A stretch of DNA of 64,000 bases. Origin: Theocolax elegans (taxonomy: Eukaryota > Arthropoda > Insecta > Hymenoptera > Cerocephalidae). The stretch lies in contig CM047427.1 of the NCBI GenBank assembly GCA_026168455.1, positions 61,271,249-61,335,248 on the forward strand, written 5' to 3'. Both the position numbers and the translations under genes were made by a program. Below are positions 1-13,000 of the stretch, piece after piece (positions within the stretch are counted from its first letter, which is position 1; every line of letters begins with the position of its first letter). The notes beneath the pieces were generated by a model. That model made no database searches. It worked only from the letters and a program-made list of their open reading frames with translations, and was not told the DNA's origin.

Positions 1-326
1 AAACTCGCGACTTCGGGTGAAAAACGTCGCGCTCTTGTTGGTGGGAGTTCTTACCACCAGGAGGATACGACTGTTCGTTCTACCCGTTAGAGAAACAGTC
101 GATAACAAGGCATATATATAGCCGCACTTCTTTCATTTGTCGTCGCTTTCTATCTGCGACGGGCGTCTAAGGAAGGCCTCTAGCTCCTTACTGAGGAGAC
201 CAAAGCTAGAGTGCTGTGGTCGAAACGCCAATTTTATAAATTTCAAAGGTTTACTCTGGGACTTCCACCAACCATAGTGGACGAAGAGTAGAAATTAACA
301 TGTCGATCCTATATGTAATATATTAC
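1..326. other. GC-richer stretch with small hairpins, unassigned
   Basis: The first ~330 bases are clearly less AT-rich than the following 3 kb. They hold several short self-complementary segments (around 5-35, 69-103 and 178-215) and a TATATATA tract near 113-120. It could be an LTR fragment, another repeat, or a promoter with a 5' exon. No reading frame or family is recognisable, so I assign no function. Confidence 0.3.
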
Positions 327-344
327 TCCAATATAGTATTTTTT
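327..344. repeat. Target-site duplication, left copy
   Basis: TTACTCCAATATAGTATT occurs here and again at 769-786, immediately outside the 5S-derived SINE. Its 18-bp length is in the range expected of target-primed reverse transcription. Confidence 0.8.
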
Positions 345-768
345 TTTTATTCTCTTTGCTCATCACCCCATATACCCATTATTAAACGGGTTTTTACAGG
401 GACACCCCTACCATCTATGTGTGGGGGTGAAGACATTCCAGTTTTTCCCATCCCGGTCCCCACTGTCTCGCATTCGCCCGGGATTATGCCCGTGAGGAAG
501 GGAAAACCTTGTAGGAAAACCTTCCCCGAGACGGCCGGTGTATTGAAACATTCTGTTTAGATGTTCAGGTCACCTTGCGTAGGCCCAAACACCGAAACCG
601 AATGTTCCACACCTTCCGCTCACGTTGTCAAGTGTGGAAAAACACCTAACCGAACCCGAAAGCCGCACAAGAATGGTGCCACCCATCCAAGTGCGAACCG
701 CACTCAGTGCTGCTTAACTTTCGTGATCGGCCGTGGTGCGTCTCCGCCACTCCGCCACCGCGTCGGTT
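345..768 (-). mobile_element. 5S-rRNA-derived SINE (SINE3-like), minus strand
   Basis: Read on the minus strand, the head (about 742 down to 676) resembles the internal promoter region of 5S rRNA. It has AAGTTAAGC near the A box and ACTTGGATGGGTG at the C-box end. A GC-rich body of ~330 bp follows, then a poly(A) tail (plus-strand T run about 345-354). Perfect 18-bp direct repeats flank the insert. A 5S-like head, a body, an A tail and a target duplication together define a 5S-derived SINE transcribed by RNA polymerase III and mobilised by a LINE partner. It is not a 5S gene, because only the internal region matches and a long unrelated tail follows. The element family is not one I can name. 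Confidence 0.75.
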
Positions 769-786
769 ACTCCAATATAGTATTAT
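769..786. repeat. Target-site duplication, right copy
   Basis: Second copy of the 18-bp direct repeat bracketing the SINE insertion. It abuts the 5S-like head side of the element (5' end of the minus-strand element). Confidence 0.8.
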
Positions 787-3739
787 TTTAGTATTTAAAA
801 CAAAATGTTATAACATTTCGAAAAATATATTATTGTTTTCTGTTTGAAACTTATATGCTAGTTATAGCTATCAAAAAAATGATAATGTGTTTGTGTTCTA
901 AAACAAATACACATCTATATGAAAAATGTAATAAAAAAAATGATTAAAATCGAAAAATAAAGGTCATTTCGTCAATTCTCAATTAATATTATTCATAATC
1001 TTTATGAATTTAATCTTGGTTTTATAAATAATTAATAAGATCCGTAATGTAAAGCAAAATATTCTAGACGATTCTAGACTGTGCGTATACACTTGAACAA
1101 CAAATGCAATTTTTTGAAAAATGTTTAGCATATACATTGTTAAGCCCTTGAAAATTTAGCTGTATCCACTATAAATTAAGACGAATCGTGTTCGTGTAAA
1201 AACTAAATGTATTAGATAAGAATGTTAGTCTAATATACTATTATCAGTTTTACACTAAACAGTATTAAGAAAGGTTATCTTTACACATTTAAAGTTTCAT
1301 CTATTACGCAGCTAGAGTAAATGAATTGATATTCACATATTCGTAATAAAGGCGTGTTTAATTAAACTTTAATAGAGTCATCATATAGGTATTCATTCTA
1401 CTAAAGTACTTTCCATAACTATATTCATATGGAGAATTAAACAAATCACAACATAGATAGAGGAATCAAAAATAGTATTAAAGTTACTAAACAGATTAAT
1501 TATTTCCTCTCTATATAGATAGATAATAGATTCTATTTTTACATTTATTATAATAGATGATAATCAATTTATTTAAGTGATTATAGACTATCGTGACGTA
1601 GTGACGTAGACTAACTTTATAGACTCGGAGCTTATATTCGTCCGCAAACTTTATGCTCTAAGCTAAATACCAAGCGAAATATTTATTTTATTAGCAAGTT
1701 TATGCATATAATATGTAATGAGCTATAAATAGGTATAAATACATCGCACATCCTATATAATTATTTATATAACGATGATAATGACGTAGTATACAACTAT
1801 CTCAAACTTAATTTACGTTTAATTATTATACCTGTAATTAAACTAAATATTAAAAATGTAACTGGTTCATACAATCAATGTATATAGATAACGAGAAGTA
1901 TGATACATTTAACCCTATCAAAAAAGTAAATGTGGACCTATATATATGTAAAAGTTGATGAAAATTAACATGTGCCATCAAACATGAAATTGCATATGGG
2001 AATTATTATTAACTTTTTTCTATAGTCAAAAAAGACTATCATAAGGAATAAAGTATTTTTCCAAAAATCCGAAAAAATCACGTGGAATTCCACCTGAACT
2101 TTTTGATAGGGATTTTATTCTTTTTGTTATTATCAATACACTTCATAATATAATTATAATTAATTGAAATTTTAATAAATTACAATATTTAAATTTCGAT
2201 TTAGTTACTAAATAATTTTTTCAGTATTTAATGTGGTAAATTCAAGAAAATGAAAGAATAAACCGAAGTTGCCTGAAAAATGAGTTTTGAAAAAATGATA
2301 AACAGGTTAGTACATAATTTTTTTTAATCACGTGACACCTTTTCCAAATTTTACAAGTGTATTGTACTAATTAAATTATGCAATAAACTAATAAAAAAAA
2401 GTAAAAAAAAAATAGTTAAATTAAAATAAAACTGTATAAAGTATCAAAAAATCTCCGATTTTTAAAAGCTACTCACCCTAAAAGCATTTAGAACTTTTTA
2501 ACGGCGGTTGCCAACGACTGGTGAAACGATCGATATAAAATAAAATACCAAAGTTCCTCAAAGTTTGAGTTTCTCGGATTACACCGTCGGAGCGTACAAA
2601 TGTATCGAGATTATCCTGATTAAGTAACATATTTTACTTGGAAAATAGATTTAAACATAATTAACATATTATTATTATTATTATAATTAACCTCAACCAT
2701 GATATAACGTGAAATTTTATTCATACATCGATATAATTTATAATGATATTTTTTATTGAAAACTGATACAATAATTTGTAAGTAATTGAAAAAATGTATT
2801 TGTATATTTCAATTTTTTTTACTTTTTAGCGATACTGCAATTACCAGAATAGTATATACAAAATGAATAACCATGAATTTTCAGATTGACTATGACAGGT
2901 GAAATACCAAAATTTCAAATACAATTTTAATCTTACAAAAATTGATAGGTTGCAAAATAATACTTTACAGAGAAACTACATAAAGACTCTATAGTGTATA
3001 CTTTGATCGTGGCACTATCAGTCGATACTTTATGAATTTATTCCTTCACTCTTACAAACTTCAACAAGTTCTTATAACGAGGCTCATTATGTTCTCCCAC
3101 CATTACCGTTCGCAATAAGTACTCATTTCTTTAATTAACCTAATCTACTTTTCTGATATTAAAGTAATAATTTTTTTATCTGTGATATACTGATGTATTT
3201 TAAAATTAATTATCTTTTGGAAATTAACTTACTTTTTTTGGTACATTTTAATTGTTGCAAACAAATTCTTACTGCATTATTGTAAAAATTTTTGAATGAA
3301 CAATGTTTATGTAAACTGTCGACTGAATTGTTATACTAACAGTAAATTCTATGACTAGTTAAATACTCATACTCACAAACGTACCAATATTTTTCATAAA
3401 ATTTGCTAATTTGCGATTAAAAGTAAATGGTTCTATACGCTATTCATCCAAATTTTGATGAAGAATAACAATATAAGAAAAAGCATAGTCATAATAGGAC
3501 GTAATCTTTGGCACTCCAAAAATCTTTTGATCTCTTTACCATAATATGATAATTTCACGACGTAAAGTATAATATACGTGGTTAATTATCTGCTTTCTGA
3601 ATTATCTATACAACGATCCATCTATAAATACTTTATATTCGTCTATAAATACTTTACTACGTTTAATCACCGGTATAGATATTGTTCAAGTATTTTGGGG
3701 CAATTCTACTTCCCAAGGTATAAATACTTTAAACCTCAA
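787..3739. other. Intergenic AT-rich region
   Basis: About 3 kb of low-complexity, AT-rich sequence without a supportable coding exon on either strand. The only structure I can point to is the short inverted-repeat element at 1914-2112. Confidence 0.6.
1914..2112. mobile_element. Short inverted-repeat element (MITE candidate)
   Basis: The left end reads CCCTATCAAAAAAGT and the right end is the reverse complement CTTTTTGATAGGG, about 200 bp apart. A central CACGTGGAATTCCAC motif lies near the right end. The terminal repeats are short and no target duplication is clear, so this is a candidate only. Confidence 0.4.
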
Positions 3740-4029
3740 AGTTAATGAATTTACAGAAATAATAAATGTGTACGTGTATATATATAGTGTGTATGAGTGG
3801 ATCCCGGTAAAGTGTCAAGGTGACCGAAAACACGAACACCATCCCGGCATCGTAAAGAAAGGCAAGTCGAAGGAGGCCGCGGGAGCGACAGGTAGCTGTT
3901 CGAAAAGTAGGTTAGAGGCGCCAGGTGGTACGACCCCCTTGGACCGATCCACCAAACCACCCCGTTCATTTTCTTTCAGTTTGCCGAGGGCAGTTGCTTT
4001 AGTAGGAGCTGCGATCGTTGTTGCTATAG
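3740..4029 (+). promoter_or_regulatory. TTLL3 5' leader with long overlapping uORF
   Basis: A GC-rich island in an AT-rich setting lies directly upstream of the TTLL3 start. An ATG at 3768 opens a 95-codon frame that ends at 4055, overlapping the TTLL3 ATG (4030) in another frame. The encoded peptide is basic and low-complexity and resembles no family I know. I read the region as promoter-proximal 5' leader. Whether the uORF lies in the transcript depends on the unmapped start site. Confidence 0.45.
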
Positions 4030-7000
4030 ATGACAGAGAACGATGTACCAACTGAACAAGTTACCGAAACTAACACACAGGTATACTTTTTCCATTTAGT
4101 CATTTCGTATGATACCATACGAGTTTTTCCTTTTTTAGGTTTGCTAGTTGTAATAAATAGTGCATTTGCATCATTAATAATTAAAACATGATGATTTTAA
4201 TATAAATTTAACTAGAGGGTCCGACATATGTAAAAACTATACGCTTTTATATTCCAGGCACGATCGTTAAATGTTTTAAAAAAATAAACGACTATAATAT
4301 TTAAAAGTTACTATAAAAATTAATTTTAGCCAAATCGGTAGAAATTGACTGAATCTTTCGATTGACTTTAAAATAAAAACGTTTAAAATGACTTATTACA
4401 TTTTTCGCGATGGTGATATATTTATGTGTGAGGAATATGTGATTCCAAGAAAAGTATACATTTAATATATACGTATTTTACTTTTGACCTATAATAATTA
4501 AAAGGAATCGTTCTTTTCTTGATAGCTTGCTTTTCCTTTTCTATTAGTAGTAAATTATATTATTTTATTATTTCTATTAAGTAATAATAAAATTATTCTT
4601 CATTTTATACAATCTTTAGTTTTCCAGCCCGATACACTCATAAACATGTCTTATTTTTTCTTGTACCTCATGCTCCATCTAAATTAAATAAAAGTTAAGT
4701 AATTATTATTCTTATTTTGTATACGGTATATATGAATATGCACTAGCATAAGAGAAATATGTTTATCTCGAGCAGTATATTTAGATGTCAAAAGTGTTTA
4801 ACACTTTTTTGCAACAAGTCTTATTTAAGTCAATAATTGATCTAGTCATAAACTTGAATGTGCATACTTAATCTGAAAGTTTACTAAATTATATTTATGA
4901 CTCGGTTTTAGTTAAAATATTTTTTAATGTTCAAATTTAAGTTAATTATTTTACTATAAGATAGTTAAAAATATTTTGTTATATTTCTTTTTATACGTAT
5001 TTATATCGTAATTATAGCAAACAGACTTTTTCAAATTACGAAAACTTCAATTAATTGTTCTGCTCTTGTTATTATTACCCTTATATTCATTTATGTTTAT
5101 TTTGTTCGCCCATTTACTCTTTTTATATAAAAATAATACATCATAATATAAAACGAAAAAACGTGATTTTTTATAGATTTTTAATGATTTTCATTGTTTT
5201 CATGTGCGTAGCTTTATAAATATTGCTCGAATCAGAAAGTGTTACATAGGAAAAAGTTTTATAATTTGAAGACGAACATTTTGGCGAAATTTATTATCTA
5301 CATAAGAAAATGGTATTTTTAGAGATAGTGTGCATAAATCAATTTTACGAAATTGTGAAACGCTCCATATCTTCAACAATTTATGAGCGATACAGCTGAA
5401 AATAGGACCAGAAACTTCTACAATTCTAACAAATATACCCTGTAAATTTCAGCTTCATCGATTAAAAATTAGCAGAGTTATCTTGGTCACAGGATTTTAT
5501 ACATACATTTTAGGGAGAGGTTTGGATGAGTTCTAAGTTGCATAAATTTTATTTTTATGTCAAAATATATACTGTTTTGAGGATTCACATATTTTGCGAT
5601 GATAAAAATATAAGTCACTTTCGTGTAACGATCGTGCCTAAAAAACATATTTTTAATGAAAAAAATACTTAAATGTAATATAAAAAAACCTATATATATA
5701 AAATAAAACGCATTGTAAACATTGTGTATATGTATATATTACCTCTAAAATAAAAGGACAATGATTCATAAATTTTAGGTCGAAAAATAATTGTTCATTT
5801 TTATGCTGTAATGGTTTACAATGTTTTTTATTATAACTTTTATGTACAGATATATTCGTGTTTATTTTTTTTTAATTTGCCTATTTAACTAAAATTTAAA
5901 TCTGGCTATGAAAGTGAAATAGCAGCTTTTTAATTTACTATGATTTTTGACATTGTATATTTTCTTTTATATATTTGACACATTTAAAATGTCTTTTTGA
6001 TGTATAAACGATTTGTGTTGATAACATAATTGATTTTGATGATGAAGCTAGTTGCAAAGGATCGATGCATGTTAGTTTAAATTAACGATAACTTAAAAAA
6101 GCAAAAGGTGAATTTGTATAATTCAGTAGCATTTAACCTAAACTTAATTAATAAAGCTTGAATTTGTTTCTATTATAATCCGCTGACTGATTACAAAAGC
6201 AATGACAATTGGAATAAAATTTCAGGAACCGAAGAAATGCGAAAGTACTTTCAAAACAGTGGAAACGAATCGAACGACTGTTAAACCATGTAATTCGAAC
6301 AAAGAAAACCCGTCTGCAGCAAATCAGATGACGCATTTTTTACGAATAAAAGAAATAGTCAAAAAATCAATCGTCGCTCGTCATACTTTTATGATTCATG
6401 GAAGGTCACGAGTAATTCGAGAGAGTCTGCTTGCTAGAGGATGGTGTGAAAAGTTGTATAAAAAGAGTACGTTGTTATTTTCAACGATTAACAATAATTT
6501 TTTATCAAGTGCAACGCATATTCTAACAAAAAAATCATTACTTTTCAGAAGGCCATCAATTAATATTATTATAAGTAACAAAAAATATTTTGATTTCAGC
6601 CGGTGAACAACCTCTGGGGGTTGAATCGAATCCATCGGCACTTTTAGCTGGAATTGGTAATTTAAACGAAAAGCAAAACGAACGGCTCCTAATTTCAAAG
6701 ATGCTGGGAAATCACACAGTCGATTTTCTTTGGAACGCTGGATCCGAATGGACTGGATGGCCATCTCAAGATAATAAAACTACTATTTTCAATAGGTTTA
6801 CCAGAGCAAATTTTACTTCAAAAGTAAGTCGTTTTAAAGCATCACATTCTGATGAACATCTTATAGTAAAATAAATTTGTTTTCAATAGGTAGGTTTATG
6901 TTCGAACGTGCGTCAAATGCACTGGTATTACGAGGCAGGAATAGCAAATACCCTCTTTCCGCGTTGCTATAATCTGAGTCAACCTGATCAAATGCACGCG

Positions 7001-10000
7001 TTTATCGATGACTACAGGCAAGTGATTGTAATAGAAAATAATTGTATTAAATATATACCTACTTTAATATTTTGTAATTCATTCTTATAATGCGTTAGAA
7101 TAAAAAAAGTTAAATTTAAGCTAAAGAAAAAGAAGAAATTAAAAATGTTTAAGCGCGTGGTCATTACTAATAAGTACATTGATAATATCATTAAAATATG
7201 TAATAGTTGAAAATAAAATGTTGAATTTCAGATTAACAGCTTGCTTATCTCTTTTAAAATGGTTCGTCGACAAGATTAAAGCCGAGGGCGAGGAGGCTAT
7301 AAGAACAATAAGCGGAATCGTACCTGTAAGAGCCCTCGAGTTTGCTATCGGTAGGTGCACCGACTTTATAGGAAGTAAATCCCATGAAGATATTGACCAG
7401 GAACCTGAAAAAGTTTGGTCTCACCAATGGGAACAGTTTATCACCTGGTACTACAAGTTACTTCACGGTAACGCCCTATTCGTCTCCAACAGCACTCCGT
7501 TTCAGGTACCCATATACATTTATAATAATTCAAAATAAAGTTAATTCTAGGCAGTTTTTATGAAAGTACAATATATACGTATTGTGTTATATGTATAGGA
7601 TTAAAAGATAAATAAACCTAAGTAAAAAACGATAATTTCTCTTTGAAACTATATCGTTAGCTGGCGCATCTGTTATTAAATAAATTAAAATTAAATTGGT
7701 TAACGGGAAATAAGCAACAATAAATTGCAGAAATACATGGTGGCGGCGCAACATCTATTGAAAAGAGCGAAAATATATTGGCCACAGTTGGATATGGACG
7801 GTGTGCTAAATATTTGGATTTTGAAGCCAGGCAACAAAAGTCGAGGTCGTGGCATTGTTTTGATGAACAAGCTAGATGACATCCTTGCGAAAATCAATCC
7901 GAGCAACAAAGCAACCGACACGCGTTTTGTCGTACAGAAGTACATCGGTTAGACAGGGTTGACCGTAATCTTTTATTTTTCTGATGGAAATATTTTTATT
8001 ACCAGCCATTGTGCTTCATTTTTCATATTACATCATCTATTCTAAACAACCATGAGATTTTATTTATTATGTTACTATAAAGATTTACTTGGACTTTTTT
8101 AGAGACAGTAAAGATTGAAGAGTTTGTGATAAAACTTGTGATAAAAGATTTTCGAGGAATGAAAATTCATAGTGTTAAATTTCTAAAATCAAATAACCAA
8201 AGTTTCGCAAACCCCGAGAAACCGTTGGAAACTAAGCATATAAATAAAACAAAGTAAGAATTATTAGAGCGACTTTTTAACCACGAATGACATTGCGGTC
8301 GAGGGCTAGCGAAACTGGTCTGAAAGCTGCAATTTCGCTCAAGGGTACAAAGGCGTACTTATGCGCATAATAAAAATATTAATAACACTTTAGCTTTCCT
8401 GAGTATCGTTTCTACCGTAAATTCATTATAGAATTCCAGTAGTCATGTATTATTAATAATTTATTTATTTACCAGAGTAATATACACAATAATTTTAAAC
8501 ATTTTACGGCGTTTGAAAAATGTTAGTATATTGATTACTTCGTCAAAATATACATTAAAATATGCAATAATGGAATAACTCGAATATTTTAATATACATT
8601 GTTGGATTTTAAAGATGTATGTACTGATATATCTATATAGATTAGTTTACTAAACTTTTTCCCAAACAGTTGACTGTTTACTCATTCTAAATTATTATTT
8701 ATACCTCTTAAAATAGTTTATACTTACTCATTGACGCGATATTTTCATGTATATTTGTATTCTAGAAAATCATTTCAAGTTCTTTTATATCATCAAAGCA
8801 TGTATTCATTTTTGAACATTCATATTTCAACACTGTGTAAAATTACGATTTGTTTGAGTACTTCAATTATTATAATTGTAATTTAAATAATTTGCTTCTT
8901 AAATTAATTCATTAATCAAATTAGTTCAGCAATTAATTCAAATTTAACGTAAAAGTAAATCAAACATATCTTCAAATTCATTGAAAAGTAATTCCATCAG
9001 AATTTCATCGGTTGACATTAGAGAAAAAGCTTGTATCGCAATAATTTGCAGAACGACCATTACTAATCTATGAGACAAAATTCGACATCCGGCAGTGGTT
9101 TATCGTCACGAATGCTCAACCCCTCACTTTGTGGATGTACAGGTGAGTAATTATTTTTTTTTTAATGAACACGAAACTAGGATTTCCAAACCGAGCGTAC
9201 ATAATCAATTTGATGTAACCCAGTTCTGCATTTCGTGCACGTGAATTCTAAGCTTTTATCGCGATCAAATTACACCTGTGATGTTAGAAAAGAAACTTCA
9301 AATACTAAATTTTTTTTATCGGTGAAACGACATTTGTGGAAAACGACAATGTCGCACTACTTTTCAAAGTATTTAGTTGAGTAATTTAATCAAACGTATA
9401 TTTGTGGGTGAATTTATAGCTCTATTATTCCACTTTCAAAATTTTGATATTGCTTGAAGTGTATTTCTTGATTACAATCGCATTGATTGTGCAGCTGGAT
9501 ACGGGGCCGATTAAACGATTCGTGTGCGGAACGAACAGGGGTATTTGTACTTTCAATTATTAACATTTATTTTAACTGTCAAACATCCTAAAAATGTTTT
9601 TATCTATACTTTATAAGCTATAGAAATAATATATGCTTAATTAATTAATATATGATTAATTTTATGATGAATTTCTTCTATAAATATATAGTCAAGTTTC
9701 TTAATGTTATGTTTTATCATAATAATTGCTTTATTTATATTTTAATTTCGAAATTAAGTTGCAAATTACTTGAACTAACTTAAAATTATTTGATTTCAGG
9801 GAGAGCTATTTGAGATTCTGTTCGCAAAAATTCAGTTTAACGGATTTTCACGAATCTATTCATCTTTCAAATAACGCGGTTCAATGTAAATACAAAAATT
9901 GCGATGATAGGGATACGAAGCTGCCGAATGAAAATATGTGGGACGTCACTGCTTTCAAGGAGTACCTTAAGTAATTTATTTTACAATTGCTTATACGGTT

Positions 10001-13000
10001 ACATTAATATATGTTTGTTACATATTAATTATAAACATTAAACTTTTTGATAATAAAAACGTTTAATAATTTTCTTATTGTTTATACATTATATGTTTAT
10101 AGTTCCAATAGAACCTTCACATAAGTAAATTTATAGATAATTTATGTGTTTGAGAGAAACCAAACAGTATTATTATTATTATTATTATAAAAAGACAGTT
10201 TTTTGTCAAGTGCGTAACATTTTTCCCTTCGATTTAGTATTTAATCTCTGTCGCTGTCTTACACTTTTAATCTTTAGGAGTCGAGGTGACGCAAATGCAT
10301 GGGATGAACTAATTTATCCTGGTATGAAGCAAGGACTGGTAGGTTCTTTGTTAGCGAGTCAAGAAGCAATGGATCGACGTAAAAATAGTTTTGAACTTTA
10401 TGGTGCGGATTTCATGGTAATGGAAGATTATTCCGTCTGGCTAATCGAAATCAACAGTCATCCGGATATGAGTAGTTCGACTAGTGTCACCACGAGGCTT
10501 TGTAGGAAAGCTATGGAGGATACGATTAAAGGTATATTGTAACAAATTAATATATATTGCTAATAGTAATCAAATTATAACACAATATAATTAATAATTC
10601 TAATTGTTCGTTATCTTCATTCGAACGTTATCTTTAATGTAGCAATATATTTCGGAGAATTACTAATATTTATCTTTTTAATTGCAAATCATTTAAGTCA
10701 TCTTTAACATTTATTACAACTTTTATTGTAAATATTATATATATGTATATATATATATATATGTATACTTAATTTAAAATTGATATGTTATTGTAATTTT
10801 TATAATTAATTACTTGCAATAGATAGGATATATGCAATATTTGCTCATTGAAATAATTTTTGTAAAGTTATTAACTTTATTTTACACAATTCAAACATAC
10901 TTTATATGCAGTGCATAAAAGTATTATTTTAAACTTATCTTTTCCTGCAATTATACAATACGTACACTTGCAGTACAGTACTTCTCAAAAGTTGTAAAGC
11001 ACTGAGAATTTACTGTTAAATGCGCTTATTTTATTGGTAATTAGACGTCCATAACTGTAAAAGTGAAACTTGTACGAAAAATTTAAATTGTCAAATAGAA
11101 GGGAATTTTATAAGCTTCTGTTATAAGTGACATAAATAAATTGGTGTATTGTGCCTTGACTTTATATCTACATTTGATTCGGAAAGACGACTGTAAATGC
11201 CTTTAAATAATATACATCACCGAATAATAAATTCATCTGTCTTGAACAAATAATTAGACATTTCTATTTAAAAAATATATTTGGATCCATTTTATCTTAA
11301 GAACATAACACTTTTTTAATATTTTTTTCATAGAAATTTCGAAATGCTTTTTAAGATTTGTTTCTTTTACGGTTGAGAGTAGTAAAAGGTATCGCGAAAA
11401 GCGATGCCGAATTGACAATGCCAATATTTCTGCACTTCGGAGATATTGACTAAAATTCTTATTTGAATTTTCTAATATATTGTTATTCGAGACTTTTTCA
11501 TTAATATATACTTTTATTTAATTATTGTTATACTATCAGCTTTTTATATTTTACTATAATACTTACATTTTAAAAATGCATTATTTGTTCTTTTTCCTCA
11601 TATACGTTGCCGTAATCTTAGATAATTTAATTGTATATAGTTATCCACCTACGATAATATATCTTATGTTGACTGTAAATGGAAAATTATATAAGCACTT
11701 TTGGTCTAATGATTCTCCAGAAATAATTCGTGAATTAGATATAATTTATTATCTAAAAGAAATAAATATAGATATTTTGTATTTTATATATTTTGCTGAT
11801 ATATAAATAAACCATTTCATATGTTTAGTTCAGTACAGTGATTTAATTACCAGCGAAAAAGTTGTCTTGAACGTACATATATACATATATACAATTTGAA
11901 AATGCAGGAATTTATAATTTTTGTAAATGAATTTGTAAATGAACCTCATCGAGTGCTTCACGGATATCAAGTATTGTCAGACTATACTTACGTTCTTCAG
12001 TAGTTCTTAGCCTTTTATTTAAAAATTATATTGTAAAATTTGAAAAAAGTTATTTAATATAATATTAATATAACATGCTGTAGTTTCTTGATATTTGTTT
12101 TAATAAGTATGTCTTGTATTTTAAATTTAATCTTCTAATTTACTAATATACCGATAGAATACGTGATTATATAATATACGTGATTTCCATCACATCCACT
12201 AATGAACTAACTAAATATTATTCATATAAAAACCTGTTTTTCACAGTCTCAATTAAGTTTTAAACACACTTTTTATTATGACAAAATTTATCAATAAAAA
12301 TACCGAATATGCTATTCTATAATTTTATGTTACTGCTTAAATAAAAATAAATTTTAATTTATAGTGGTGATCGATCATCGAGAAAATCCAGAAGCAGACA
12401 CTGGTGACTTTGAGCTGGTCTACAAACAGAAATTATCACCTTGTCAAGCTTATCTCGGTACGGGTTTGACTCTTCATGGAACTCGTATCGTCTTTGGAGA
12501 TAAACGACCCAACAATGGTTCCACTAACACGACGGTATTTCTTTTTGCAATTACTAATTTAACAGATACTATAATTTAACGTTTGTTCAATAAAACATTT
12601 AAATAATCATAAGTTTTATTAAATAAAGTTAATATATTGTACCGAATTAACACAAAGTATTAACTCAGTATATAGCGTTAAGGCCTCGGTCGAGGCATGT
12701 ATTAGTGTTTGATTAGTCTACTGTATCTATATAATCTACACATAATGCACTAATTTTATAAAAAACATATAAAAAAATTTTTTTTAAGAAATACAGAAAT
12801 TTATCGGTCTTCTTGAGTTAACGTCTAATGACTCTAAGAACTCCAAGCCTTTTTTCCTTCCGTTTTATGTCTGGTGGCTTGTGGATTTCATAATGCTGTC
12901 CTCGAGATTGATACACAGCGAATTGTCGTGCCTTTTCGAGCGAGCAGCTTGGAGTTCTTAGAGTCATTAGACGTTAACTCAGCAAGACCGATAAATTTCT

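Noticed and set aside
676..742. 5S rRNA gene on the minus strand
   Set aside because: Only the internal promoter part matches. A long unrelated body, a poly(A) tail and flanking target repeats show it is a SINE.
6396..6764. 122-codon minus-strand open frame
   Set aside because: Shadow of TTLL3 exons 2 and 3 plus the short intron between them; no family resemblance.
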